From: Rhizobium sp. SSA_523
GTDB taxonomy: Bacteria; Pseudomonadota; Alphaproteobacteria; Rhizobiales; Rhizobiaceae
NCBI RefSeq assembly: GCF_030435705.1
Contig: NZ_CP129382.1
Coordinates: forward strand, 248,001-312,000
DNA length: 64,000 nucleotides
Direction: 5' to 3'
The translations under genes were made by a program, and so were the position numbers. Below, in pieces: positions 53,444-62,461 of the stretch (positions are counted from its first letter, which is position 1; every line of letters begins with the position of its first letter). Under the pieces are notes generated by a model that was given only the letters and a program-made list of their open reading frames with translations, did not search any database and had not been told where the DNA came from.

Positions 53444-54658
53444 TCACCCTTTCGTCCTGTCCGGCGAGACCGCGCGAATGCCCAGCGCCACTATGGCAAG
53501 CGCCGCGCCCATGAGCGCCACACCGCCCCATCCGCCATGCGACCAGAGGAAGGTGGAGAGCGCCGCGCCCGCGGCGCCGCCAAGGAACATGGAGGTCATG
53601 AAGACGGTATTGATGCGGCTGCGGGCTGCGGGATCCAGCGCATAGACAATGTGCTGGTTGGAAATGAGCGCGCTCTGCACGCCGAAATCCAGAACGATGA
53701 CGCCGATGACGAGCGCCGCCAGCGAGGTCCACAGGCCGAAGATCATCCAGGCGGCCATGACCAGGAGCGCGCCGAGCCAGACGACCAGATGCGGTCCGTG
53801 ACGATCGGCGACGCGGCCGGCCAGCGGAGCGGCAAAGATGCCGGCGGCGCCGATAATGCCGAACAGGCCCGCAATATCGGCGCCGAGGCCGAATTGTGGC
53901 GAGGCGAGGTAGAGGGCCAGAACGGTCCAGAAGGCGGTGAAGGAGGCAAACAGCGCCGCCTGCATCAGGGCCGCCGTGCGCAGCCGCGGTTCACGCTTCC
54001 AGAGATGGACGAGCGAGCCGAGCGCGGAGCTGTAGGACAGAGGCGAGACCGGCCGATGATGCGGCAAAGTGGCCGCCATCAGGCCTGCCGCCGCCAGCGC
54101 CAGCGGCACGCCCAGCCAGAACATGTCGCGAAAGCCCGCATTGGCGCCGACGAAACCCGACAGCGTACGGCTCAGCAGAATGCCGGACAGCACGCCGGCC
54201 ATGACGGTGCCGATGGTGGCGCCGCGCCGGGCGGGACTGGTCAGCGAGGCGGCGAAGGGTACGATCTGCTGCGCCACCGTCGAACTCGCTCCGACCAGCA
54301 GGGAGGCGATCACAAGCGTCCAGGCGGTCGGCGCCAGCGCTGTCAGAGCCAGGGCCAAGGCCAGCACGATGAACTGGCCGATGATCAGCTTGCGTCGATG
54401 GACCATGTCGCCGAGCGGCAGAAGAAAGAACAGACCCAGCGCATAGCCGAGCTGCGTCGCCGTTGGGATCAGGCCGATGGCCGGCTGGTGCGGGAATTCG
54501 GCTTCGATCAGCCCCAGCATGGGCTGGTTGTAATAGATATTGGCAACGGCAATGCCGCTGGCTGCGGCCATTGCGAGAAGGGAGCCGGTGCCGAGCTCCT
54601 TTTGCGCCTGCGCATGTCGCGGCTGCAAAGCCGGCTTGCGAAGAAGGGTGGAGGTCAT
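53444..54658 (-). CDS. MFS transporter, YnfM-like
   Basis: 404 residues, 12 membrane helices. IYYNQPMLGLIEAEFP near the N-terminus and the loop 2-3 motif GDMVHRRKLIIG are typical of the YnfM/YbcL-like exporter branch. The interhelical motif C region (SGILLSRTLSGFV) indicates an efflux role. Divergent from a LysR gene over 100 bases, so probably its target. Confidence 0.9.
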   Translation of the reverse strand: MTSTLLRKPALQPRHAQAQKELGTGSLLAMAAASGIAVANIYYNQPMLGLIEAEFPHQPAIGLIPTATQLGYALGLFFLLPLGDMVHRRKLIIGQFIVLALALALTALAPTAWTLVIASLLVGASSTVAQQIVPFAASLTSPARRGATIGTVMAGVLSGILLSRTLSGFVGANAGFRDMFWLGVPLALAAAGLMAATLPHHRPVSPLSYSSALGSLVHLWKREPRLRTAALMQAALFASFTAFWTVLALYLASPQFGLGADIAGLFGIIGAAGIFAAPLAGRVADRHGPHLVVWLGALLVMAAWMIFGLWTSLAALVIGVIVLDFGVQSALISNQHIVYALDPAARSRINTVFMTSMFLGGAAGAALSTFLWSHGGWGGVALMGAALAIVALGIRAVSPDRTKG

Positions 54659-54705
54659 GAGGATCGCCTTTCAGCTGAATTTGGATGACCTTATCTAGCT
54701 CTCTT

Positions 54706-54716
54706 TCGAAATTCGA
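54706..54716. promoter_or_regulatory. Candidate LysR operator
   Basis: TCGAA-A-TTCGA, an 11-base inverted repeat in the 100-base divergent promoter between the MFS and LysR genes. Confidence 0.4.
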
Positions 54717-54758
54717 TTTAGTCGGTAATAATGATGTGCCTGTATAACGAAAGAGGTT

Positions 54759-55700
54759 ATGATGGAGACGAAGGACGTTCAGGTCTTCACGGCAGCCGTC
54801 GCGGCCGGCAGCCTGGCCGGGGCCGCCCGGCACCTGGGGGTGTCGGCGATGAATGCCAGCCGCAGCCTTGCCAGCCTCGAGGCGCAGCTCGGCGTCCGCC
54901 TGCTGCATCGCACGACCCGATCCCTGGCTCTGACGCCGGAAGGCGAGACCTTTCTGCCCTTTGCCCGGGCGCTGGTGGAGAATGAAGCGGAAGCCCTGGC
55001 GAGATTGCGCGCCGACAGCATCGGTGCCTCGGGTCTGCTGCGCGTTTCCGTGCCGATCTCCTTCGGCTTGAAATTCATCATGCCTTTCGTCCCGGCTCTG
55101 CTCGATGCCAATCCGGACCTGCGCATTGCCGTGGACCTGAGCGACAGCCTGCCGGATCTTGTTTCGACAGGAACGGATCTTGCCATTCGCATTGCGCGCC
55201 TGCGCGACAGCAGCCTGATTGCGCAGAAGCTGGCGGATAATCCGCGCATCCTGGCGGCCAGCAAAGACTATATTGACCGCCACGGCATGCCGGCCTCCGT
55301 GGAGGACCTCGCGGCGCATGCCTGTATCGTGCTGGGCAGCGCCACGCATTGGAGCTTTGCCGCCGCGCAAGGGGAGCGCTCCATCCGCATCAATACGCGG
55401 CTTTCCTGCAGCAGCATTGCCGGATGCCGGAGCGCCGCCCTCTGCGGTGGCGGCATTGCCCTGCTCTCCAGCTGGTATGTGGATGAGGATCTGGCCGCTG
55501 GCCGCCTTGTCGAGATCAATCTGGCCGATGCCCGGCCGGAGCAGATCAGCATCTGGGCTGTCTATCCGACCAACCAGCTCGTGCTACCCAAGGTGCATGT
55601 GTTCATCGCCGCCCTGCGCCGCGCAATGCTGCAGGCCGGGATCCTGGTCACGGCCGGGCCGGGGGCGTCAGAGGCGAATGGCGACCGGCGCAAGCCGTGA
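54759..55700 (+). CDS. LysR-family transcriptional regulator
   Basis: 313 residues (ATG at 54759, or the adjacent ATG at 54762), AAGAGG just upstream. N-terminal winged HTH (DVQVFTAAVAAGSLAGAARHLGVSAMNASRSLASLEAQLGVRLLHRTTRSLALT) and a periplasmic-binding-like effector domain. The sequence belongs to the common CrgA-like subgroup. Likely controls the divergent MFS gene. Confidence 0.93.
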   Translation: MMETKDVQVFTAAVAAGSLAGAARHLGVSAMNASRSLASLEAQLGVRLLHRTTRSLALTPEGETFLPFARALVENEAEALARLRADSIGASGLLRVSVPISFGLKFIMPFVPALLDANPDLRIAVDLSDSLPDLVSTGTDLAIRIARLRDSSLIAQKLADNPRILAASKDYIDRHGMPASVEDLAAHACIVLGSATHWSFAAAQGERSIRINTRLSCSSIAGCRSAALCGGGIALLSSWYVDEDLAAGRLVEINLADARPEQISIWAVYPTNQLVLPKVHVFIAALRRAMLQAGILVTAGPGASEANGDRRKP

Positions 55701-56227
55701 CGCGAGCGGGTCAGCGACGAGCCTGCTTGGGCGGGCGACAGAATCACTCTCTGCCCTGGCTCGCGATTCTCATCCGCCACCGCAAGGATTCGCCCCGCCT
55801 TGGTGAGTGTGCCGCGACGGGACAAGGTCCACCACCGCCCGCAAGAACAGGTCGCGGCAGGCGCGCTTGCGGCGAAAGCCGCCGAAATCGACGAGATTCG
55901 CAGGGAACCCGGCTTATCCCCAGCGTGTCGCGCATCGCTGCCAGGCGCCTAAATATCTGTCCCACAAGGATTTTCTTAACGAAAGGTAAAAATTGAAACA
56001 CCTCGGGAGGCGCTTTTGTGTCTTCTGAGCAACAGCATGAAGCGAAGCTAATGGAAGCGGATGCGCCCGCGGCACTTCACGATTGCACCGTGATAATCTC
56101 CTTGTATGTTCACATTCAGAAGCGAGGCGGTGGATCGTCCGTCTTCTAAATCGACGGGGATGGGGCAGGGAACGCTGTCCTTCAGCCAAAGAACCCAGAC
56201 CCATACGAAACTTGACTGGAGGTCATT
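55701..56227. other. Intergenic region before porin 1
   Basis: 527 bases, with a possible short ORF at 56018-56149. The last 70 bases form the porin leader. No promoter can be named with confidence. Confidence 0.5.
56018..56149 (+). CDS. Possible 43-residue ORF upstream of porin 1
   Basis: GTG at 56018 with GGGAGG nine bases before it; ends TAA at 56147. Sequence begins VSSEQQHEAKLMEADAPAA, no motif. The ribosome-binding site is the main support, and codon pattern is not distinctive. It could be a leader peptide or chance. Confidence 0.25.
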   Translation: MSSEQQHEAKLMEADAPAALHDCTVIISLYVHIQKRGGGSSVF

Positions 56228-57226
56228 ATGAACATCAAGAGCCTTCTTCTCGGCTCCGCTGCTGCACTTGCAGCAGTATCCGGCGCTCAGGCTGCCGACG
56301 CTATCGTTGCCGCTGAGCCGGAGCCGATGGAATACGTTCGCGTGTGCGATGCTTTCGGCACGGGCTACTTCTACATCCCCGGCACCGAAACCTGCCTCAA
56401 GATCAGCGGTTACATCCGCTTCCAGGTTGATGCCGATGAGCGTGACTCCTCTGCTAACTGGAACGCTCGTACGCGTGGTCTGGTAAGCTTTGCTTCGAAG
56501 TCCGACACCGAATACGGCCCGCTCGGCGGCACCATCACCATCCGTGCATGGGCTGACGACTCCAGCAACAACCTGAACGCTAACGACGGCCAGGTCGAAA
56601 TCGACGAAGCCTTCCTGACGCTCGGTGGCTTCCGCGCTGGTTACGGCTACAACTACTGGGATACGGGCCTCGTTGGCGAAACCGACGAACTCGGCTCCAA
56701 CCGCATCAACCAGATCGGTTACGAGTTCACTGCTGGCGCCTTCAAGGCCGGCATCTTCCTCGACGAGCTGAACAGCCCGACCTTCACCAACAACGACACG
56801 CTCGGCGTCGAAGGCCAGATCTCTGGCGCATTCGGTCCGGTTCAGGCTGCCCTGCTTGGCGGTTACGACATCGATCGTGAAGAAGGTGCCGTTCGTGGTA
56901 TCCTGAGCGCCGCTATCGGCCCGGGCAAGCTCGAAGGCGCAGTCGTCTACTCGTCCGGCAGCAACGCCTACTTCAACACCTCCGAGTGGGCATATGCTGT
57001 AGCATACGAAGCCAAGATCACCGACAAGTTCAAGGTGACCCCGGGCTTCCAGTACTGGGACAACCTCGGCTGGAACGACGATCGTGACGGCTGGAAGGCT
57101 GGTCTGACGCTCGATTACGCAATCACCTCTGGCCTGGCTGCGAAGATCTCGGCTCAGTACACGGACCGCGACGATCAGGTTGACGATTACTGGTCGGGCT
57201 TCTTCCGTCTGCAGCGTTCGTTCTAA
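56228..57226 (+). CDS. RopA-type outer membrane porin 1
   Basis: 332 residues with GGAGG five bases before the ATG. Signal peptide cleaved after AQA (about residue 22). Mature start ADAIVAAEPEPMEYVRVC and conserved Cys40/Cys56 in CDAFGTGYFYIPGTETC. Ends in aromatic QRSF, the outer-membrane assembly signal. Rhizobial Porin_2 family: 16-stranded trimeric beta-barrel for small solutes. It is the most divergent of four tandem paralogues in promoter context: its leader is not AT-rich. Confidence 0.95.
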   Translation: MNIKSLLLGSAAALAAVSGAQAADAIVAAEPEPMEYVRVCDAFGTGYFYIPGTETCLKISGYIRFQVDADERDSSANWNARTRGLVSFASKSDTEYGPLGGTITIRAWADDSSNNLNANDGQVEIDEAFLTLGGFRAGYGYNYWDTGLVGETDELGSNRINQIGYEFTAGAFKAGIFLDELNSPTFTNNDTLGVEGQISGAFGPVQAALLGGYDIDREEGAVRGILSAAIGPGKLEGAVVYSSGSNAYFNTSEWAYAVAYEAKITDKFKVTPGFQYWDNLGWNDDRDGWKAGLTLDYAITSGLAAKISAQYTDRDDQVDDYWSGFFRLQRSF

Positions 57227-57250
57227 TCGTATCTTAGGATTGGTTGGAGA

Positions 57251-57276
57251 AAGCCCGGCATTGCCGGGCTTTTTTC
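57251..57276 (+). terminator. Terminator after porin 1
   Basis: AAGCCCGGC-ATT-GCCGGGCTT followed by TTTTT, 24 bases after the stop. Similar hairpins, with the same AAAGCCCGG core, follow porins 2 and 3. Confidence 0.93.
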
Positions 57277-57280
57277 GTTT

Positions 57281-57963
57281 GTCGCCCTCTCTTTCGTCCC
57301 CCGTCTCTCTTCCCCTTTGCCGCTCCCGTTTGCCGGATCCGGTCGTTAGCGCTGCGCTGGACGGGGTGAAGGCGCATCTTTAGCCGGACGGATAGCCGCG
57401 GGCTCTCGCGTCGCCCATCCGCCGCACATCACATCGGCAAGGCTTTTGGCAGCGCCCGGACTGCCTTGCGCAGACGCGTTTGCCGGCGCCGGACCAGTTC
57501 CGGGCCTCGTGTGGCGCCTCTGTGGTTGCGGCTGCCTCGCGCCGGTCTTTCTCCTCCCCACCTCTGCTCGTTTTCCGACCGCCGCGACCTCCTCTCGCTG
57601 CTTGCGCTCCTGCGCGCTGACTCCCCCCGGGCGGCCGTTTTGCCGTGCCCAATCCGCGTGAGGGGATGCTGGCTCGCAGCATATCCGCTGTTAACGCGCC
57701 TTAAGTATAAAATGTATTTTATAATATAAGGACATTATGTAGAGCGAAAGAGATCATTTAAAGTGGTGCATAAGAGATTGTACTAATGTATAAACGTCTT
57801 AAATGTTTCTGTTTGGCAACATAGTTCCGCATAGAAGTGTTGGTTTTGACGAATCTAGACGGTTTGTAATTTACGATATCCATCGGTGATGCTTCTTTAT
57901 GCTTACTCAAGACGACGGCGACTCGTTGACTTAGAGTGTCATTTCTTTTCATCGGGGAAACAC
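57281..57963. other. Region between porins 1 and 2, AT-rich leader
   Basis: About 680 bases. The left part (to about 57690) is GC-rich without a supported gene. From about 57695 the base composition switches to strongly A+T-rich (for example AAAATGTATTTTATAATATAAGG) and stays so up to the porin 2 leader, where boxes TGCTTCTTT (57890) and TCGTTGA (57923) recur before porin 4. Confidence 0.6.
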
Positions 57964-58980
57964 ATGAAAATCAGAGATTTCATCTTCAGCTCGGTAGCGG
58001 CGGTGTCGTTCGGCACCGTTGCTCATTCGGCTGATGCCATCGTTGCCGCCGAGCCGGAGCCCATGGAATATGTTCGCGTCTGCGATTCCTTCGGCGCCGG
58101 CTATTTCTACATCCCGGGCACGGAAACCTGCCTCAAGATCAGCGGCAGCGTCCGCTTCCAGATCGATATCGACGAGCGTCTGGGCGGCGAGGCCGGCCGG
58201 TCTGGTACCAATGGCAGCTGGAACGCCCGTACGCGCGGTCAGCTGAAGTTCGAAGCCAAGTCGGACACCGAGTTCGGTCCGCTCGGCAGCGAAATTAACG
58301 TGCTGGCCTGGGGCGATCAGTCCGGCGGCGGCGACAGCCTCGCCATCGATACGGCCTTCTTCACGCTTGGCGGCTTCCGCGCCGGTTACGGCTTCAACTA
58401 CTGGGATACTGGCATTGTCGGCGAGACGGATTCGCTCGGCGGCAACCAGATCAACCAGATCGGTTACGACTTCACCGCCGGCGCCCTGAAGGCCGGTATC
58501 TTCCTGGACGAACTGAAGAACACGACGGCCACCAACAACGACACCTTTGGCGTTGAAGGCAAGCTGTCTTACAAGATCGGCAGCGTCACGGCCACGCTGA
58601 TCGGCGGCTACGACGTCGATGCCGAGGAAGGTGCCGTACGTGGCATCGTCAGCGCCGCCATCGGCCCGGGCACCTTGGAAGGTGGCGTGGTCTATTCATC
58701 GGGCAAGAACGCCTATTACGGCACGTCCGAATGGGCCTATGCCGTGGCATACGAAGCCAAGATCTCTGACAAGCTCAAGATCACGCCCGGCTTCCAGTAC
58801 TGGGATAACCTGGCCTGGAACAACAAGAAGGATGGCTGGAAAGCCGGTGTAGCCCTGGATTACACCATTACCCAGGGTCTCGCCGCCAAGGTCTCGGCTC
58901 AGTATACGGACCGCGACGATCAGCAGCTGAAGGGTGACGGCTACTGGTCGGGCTTCTTCCGTCTGCAGCGCTCGTTCTAA
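57964..58980 (+). CDS. RopA-type outer membrane porin 2
   Basis: 338 residues from the ATG at 57964. Signal peptide ends VAHSA. The same CDSFGAGYFYIPGTETC pattern and QRSF end as porin 1. Carries a six-residue-longer loop after the first strands (GGEAGRSGTNGSW) shared with porin 3 only. Clearly a recent duplicate of porin 3. Confidence 0.95.
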   Translation: MKIRDFIFSSVAAVSFGTVAHSADAIVAAEPEPMEYVRVCDSFGAGYFYIPGTETCLKISGSVRFQIDIDERLGGEAGRSGTNGSWNARTRGQLKFEAKSDTEFGPLGSEINVLAWGDQSGGGDSLAIDTAFFTLGGFRAGYGFNYWDTGIVGETDSLGGNQINQIGYDFTAGALKAGIFLDELKNTTATNNDTFGVEGKLSYKIGSVTATLIGGYDVDAEEGAVRGIVSAAIGPGTLEGGVVYSSGKNAYYGTSEWAYAVAYEAKISDKLKITPGFQYWDNLAWNNKKDGWKAGVALDYTITQGLAAKVSAQYTDRDDQQLKGDGYWSGFFRLQRSF

Positions 58981-59000
58981 GCAGACATTTCCCGCAGTTC

Positions 59001-59029
59001 GAAAGCCCGGCATCGGCCGGGCTTTCTTA
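59001..59029 (+). terminator. Terminator after porin 2
   Basis: GAAAGCCCGGC-ATCG-GCCGGGCTTTC, a perfect 11-bp stem, followed by TTAT. The T tract is short. Confidence 0.8.
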
Positions 59030-59697
59030 TACGAGAAGTCTCGCAAAGCGAGCTTGCGGATAAGTCGTAAGCCGGATGTCCCGTCGGCCTGACCATCGCC
59101 GTCTTTCTCGCAAAGTTTGGGCCGATGCAGAAGCAAAGCCCTCCTGGCGGTTTTGCCTCATGTGTGTTCTGCGTCCTGCCAGGTTCGCGCCCTGCGGGTT
59201 TCTCGCCATGCCGGTTTCTCGCCATGCCGGTTTCTCGCCATGCCGGTTTCGCGCCTGGCTTATCGCGCCCAGCCGGGTTCGCGCCCAGCCAGGTTCGCGT
59301 CCAGTCAGGCTCGCGTCCAGTCAGGCTCGCGCCCAGTCAGATTTGCGTCCTGCGGGTTTCGCGCCTGACTTATCGCGTCCTGTCTTCGGTGCTCTGGTGA
59401 AGCCCATCAATCCTGCGCCATCCGATCCTCTGTTGTTATCTGGCCTCAGTCCTTTCAGCGCATCCGCTCGTGACAAGGCGAATGTGGCATTTGTGTTTTC
59501 GGATATAAATATATCGGCGATTTATATAGTAGAAAAATATCTTTATTATCTATCGGTGAACATAGGCTTGTAAACTATCCGGATTTATACCCTGTAAATC
59601 TACGAATAGACGCTGCAAATAAATTTATATTCATCTCATTCATCAGGTTGGATCTTTGGGGCGACCTGGAATCAATAATGGCGAGATGAGGGAAACA
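59030..59697. other. Region between porins 2 and 3
   Basis: About 670 bases. It consists of a GC-rich first half with the 16-bp array (59175-59378) and an AT-rich second half (about 59490-59650) leading into porin 3. No gene supported. Confidence 0.6.
59175..59378. repeat. 16-bp tandem repeat, about 13 units
   Basis: Units such as CATGCCGGTTTCTCGC (59207, 59223), CCAGTCAGGCTCGCGT and CCAGCCGGGTTCGCGC follow head to tail. Two units are only 14 bases (59255, 59365). Two subfamilies, CATGCC and CCAGTC, occupy separate blocks, the pattern of local expansion. Because 16 is not a multiple of three, open frames through it are artefacts. Confidence 0.95.
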
Positions 59698-60714
59698 ATG
59701 ACTATGAGAGCTATCATTTTCGGCTCTGCGGCAGCGCTGGTGTTCGGTACCGTTGCGCATTCGGCTGATGCCATCGTTGCCGCCGAGCCGGAGCCCATGG
59801 AATATGTTCGCGTCTGCGATGCTTTCGGTGCCGGCTATTTCTATATTCCGGGCACGGAAACCTGCCTCAAGATCAGCGGTAGCGTTCGCTTTCAGTTCGA
59901 TATCGATGAGCGCATGGGTGGTGAAGCCGGCCGGTCCGGCACCAATGGCAGCTGGAACGCCCGTACGCGCGGGCTGCTGATGTTTGAGGCCAAATCGGAG
60001 ACGGAACTGGGTGCGCTCGGCAGCGAAATTACTGTTCTGGCCTGGGGCAATCAGTCCGGTGGTGGCGATAGCCTGGCCCTCGATACGGCCTTCTTCACGC
60101 TCGGCGGCTTCCGTGCCGGTTACGGCTATAACTACTGGGATGATGGCCTCGTTGGAACGACGACCGATCTCGGCTCCAACCAGATCAACCAGATCGGTTA
60201 CGACTTCACCGCTGGCGCCTTAACGGCGGGCGCCTTTCTGGATGAATTGACGAACACCTCTGCCAGCAACAACGATAGCTGGGGCGTCGAAGGCAAGCTC
60301 GGTTACAAGTTCGGCAGCGTCACAGCCACGCTGATCGGCGGCTATGACGTCGATGCCGAAGAAGGTGCCGTGCGCGGCATCGTCAGTGCCGCCATTGGCA
60401 CGGGAAAGCTGGAAGGTGGCGTGGTCTATTCATCAGGCAAGAACGCTTACTTCGATGCCTCCGAATGGACCTATGCCGTCGCTTACGAAGCCAAGATCAC
60501 CGACAAGTTCAAGATCACCCCCGGCTTCCAGTACTGGGACAATATCGGCTGGAACAACAAGAAGGACGGCTGGAAAGCCGGTGTCGCCTTCGACTATGCC
60601 ATCACCCAGGGTCTCGCCGCCAAGGTCTCGGTTCAATATACGGACCGCGACGATCAGCAGCTGAAGGGCGATGGCTACTGGAACGGGTACTTCCGTCTGC
60701 AGCGCTCGTTCTAG
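59698..60714 (+). CDS. RopA-type outer membrane porin 3
   Basis: 338 residues from the ATG at 59698 (GAGGGAAA upstream; next ATG 59704). Nearly the same as porin 2 through the signal peptide, N-terminus and second half, differing mainly in short loop segments. QRSF end. Gene order and identity indicate tandem duplication followed by loop divergence. Confidence 0.95.
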   Translation: MTMRAIIFGSAAALVFGTVAHSADAIVAAEPEPMEYVRVCDAFGAGYFYIPGTETCLKISGSVRFQFDIDERMGGEAGRSGTNGSWNARTRGLLMFEAKSETELGALGSEITVLAWGNQSGGGDSLALDTAFFTLGGFRAGYGYNYWDDGLVGTTTDLGSNQINQIGYDFTAGALTAGAFLDELTNTSASNNDSWGVEGKLGYKFGSVTATLIGGYDVDAEEGAVRGIVSAAIGTGKLEGGVVYSSGKNAYFDASEWTYAVAYEAKITDKFKITPGFQYWDNIGWNNKKDGWKAGVAFDYAITQGLAAKVSVQYTDRDDQQLKGDGYWNGYFRLQRSF

Positions 60715-60730
60715 ACGGTTCCCGCAGCGC

Positions 60731-60756
60731 GAAAGTCCGGTATTGGCCGGGCTTTC
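60731..60756 (+). terminator. Weak terminator hairpin after porin 3
   Basis: GAAAGTCCGG / CCGGGCTTTC with loop TATTGG, one G-T pair, no T tract. It is a decayed relative of the hairpins after porins 1 and 2. Confidence 0.6.
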
Positions 60757-61146
60757 ATGCGTCTGACATCAAGCCGGTGAGGGAGAGCCGGCGCATTGGG
60801 AGGTTCGGGAGGTTTTGGCCGGCGCAGCGCGTCGGCAACCCGCTCCGGCACGAGGTGAGGGCAGGCCGCTTCGATCGCGGCCTCTGCCCAAGCGGACGGA
60901 CCGCGCCGTCGTCGAGGCTGGACGAACCATGATGACCAAAACGACCCGGCCAAGTTCGGGCAATGTGTGAATAAAATCAAGTAATAATAAGTGGCAAGCA
61001 AGTCACAAAAGTCATAAATAGAGTATCACATCTCGCAATCTTATGAGGTCTATGTTTTACCCGTGCTTCTTTCGGTGGTTTAGTTCTGGTTCAGGTCATC
61101 ACGGAGTCGTTGATCTGACGATTTATCTCATTCCCGAGGGAAGCCT
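60757..61146. other. Region between porins 3 and 4
   Basis: 390 bases without a gene. The part from about 60965 to 61060 is AT-rich, and boxes TGCTTCTTT (61064) and TCGTTGA (61107) repeat those before porin 2. Confidence 0.55.
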
Positions 61147-62160
61147 ATGACTATGAAAGCTCTTATTCTCAGTTCGGTTGCCGCTTTGTCCTTTGGCTCG
61201 GTTGCCCATTCTGCCGATGCCATCATTGCCGCCGAACCGGAGCCGATGGAATATGTCCGCGTTTGCGACGCATTCGGCACCGGCTATTTCTACATTCCGG
61301 GCACCGAGACCTGCTTGAAGATCACCGGTTATGTTCGTTTCCAGGTCAATGCCGATGAGCGTCTGGGCACGGATACCACAGTCAATTCCGGCGGCAACTG
61401 GAATGCCAGGACCCGCGGCCTGGTGACCTTCGAGTCGCGGTCCGACACTGAATATGGCCCGCTAGGCGGCACCATTACGCTCCGCTCCTGGGGAGACAGC
61501 TCCGCGACCGGGACGATCGAACTCGACGACGCCTATCTCACGCTCGGCGGCTTCCGCGCCGGCTATGGCTATAATTACTGGGATGAAGACATTGTCGGTG
61601 AAACCGATGATCTCGGCTCCAACCACATCAACCAGATCGGTTACCAGGGCTCCTTCGGCAATTTCAAGGCCGGCCTTTTCCTGGATGAGCTCAACAATAC
61701 GACCAGCACCAATAACGACACCTTCGGCATCGAAGGTCAGATTTCCGCAGAACTCAGCGCCTTCACCTTTGCCCTGCTCGGCGGCTACGATGTCGATAAG
61801 GAAAACGGCGCGGTCCGCCTCATTGCAACGGCCCCGATCGGTCCCGGCACCCTCAGCCTCGCGGCGATCTATGCCTCCGGCGACAATGCCTATTTCAACC
61901 AGGCGGAATGGACCATTGCCGGCTCATATGAGCTGAAGGTGACCGACAAGGTCAAGGTGACGCCCGGCTTCCAGTATTGGGACAAGATCGACCTGGCGAA
62001 CGGCGATTTCTCCGGCAGCCGCAACAAATGGAGCGGCGGCGTCACGCTGGATTACGCCATCACTAAGGATCTGGCTGCCAAGGTCTCTGCGCAATACACC
62101 GACGAAGAGCGCCGCAGCGAGTATTGGAGCGGCTTCTTCCGCCTGCAGCGCTCGTTCTGA
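61147..62160 (+). CDS. RopA-type outer membrane porin 4
   Basis: 337 residues, GAGGGAAG upstream of the ATG. Signal peptide ends VAHSA as in porins 2 and 3, but the loops differ most from the other three (TDTTVNSGG, DLANGDFSGSRNKW). Same two-Cys N-terminus and QRSF end. Its codon use is less biased towards abundant-tRNA codons than that of porin 1. Confidence 0.95.
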   Translation: MTMKALILSSVAALSFGSVAHSADAIIAAEPEPMEYVRVCDAFGTGYFYIPGTETCLKITGYVRFQVNADERLGTDTTVNSGGNWNARTRGLVTFESRSDTEYGPLGGTITLRSWGDSSATGTIELDDAYLTLGGFRAGYGYNYWDEDIVGETDDLGSNHINQIGYQGSFGNFKAGLFLDELNNTTSTNNDTFGIEGQISAELSAFTFALLGGYDVDKENGAVRLIATAPIGPGTLSLAAIYASGDNAYFNQAEWTIAGSYELKVTDKVKVTPGFQYWDKIDLANGDFSGSRNKWSGGVTLDYAITKDLAAKVSAQYTDEERRSEYWSGFFRLQRSF

Positions 62161-62205
62161 GCGCGTCACTGGGCTCGCGCCGTCGGGCTGACGGCGAGTG
62201 ATCAA

Positions 62206-62230
62206 GGAGAACCCGCCCCGCGGGTTCTCC
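62206..62230 (+). terminator. Hairpin after porin 4
   Basis: Perfect 11-bp stem GGAGAACCCGC-CCC-GCGGGTTCTCC. T-rich sequence follows only loosely. Confidence 0.7.
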
Positions 62231-62461
62231 GCCTGCTTGTTTGTCTGTCGGATGCCGGGATGGCGGGAAACCGCGCCGGCAGGCGGGCGATGTGTTCACA
62301 CCTGTGCGGGCGGCGCTCGGTACGGTCGAAGGCGAGCGGGCGGCGCTTGGTAGGCTCGGATACATGCGGGCTGCGCTCGGGGCGCTTGGATGTGTGCGGG
62401 CTGTGCTCGTATGTGCGTGGATGCGTGCGGGCTGCAACCGGGCCAGAGCGCAGCGCCTGAC
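62231..62461. other. Region between porin 4 and the convergent hydrolase
   Basis: Contains the 30-bp degenerate array at 62304-62423 and nothing else recognisable. Confidence 0.5.
62304..62423. repeat. 30-bp tandem repeat, 4 units
   Basis: Four units starting with G-x-GCGGGCxGCGCT at 62304, 62334, 62364 and 62394, diverged in their second halves (GGTCGAAGGC, GGCTCGGATAC). A partial fifth follows. Confidence 0.8.

Noticed and set aside
53142..53732. - strand frame with many Ser-Leu repeats
   Set aside because: Produced by the polypurine array and the antisense of the MFS gene end; no homology.
57380..57682. 100-codon - strand Arg/Gly-rich frame after porin 1
   Set aside because: Low-complexity shadow with no start signal.
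57758..57952. 64-codon - strand frame in the AT-rich leader of porin 2
   Set aside because: No ribosome-binding site, no recognisable motif, and it would run opposite to the porin leader.
59076..59573. Open frames through the 16-bp array
   Set aside because: All three frames stay open because the unit is 16 bp and lacks stops; repeated Arg/Phe/Ala/Pro peptides are an artefact.
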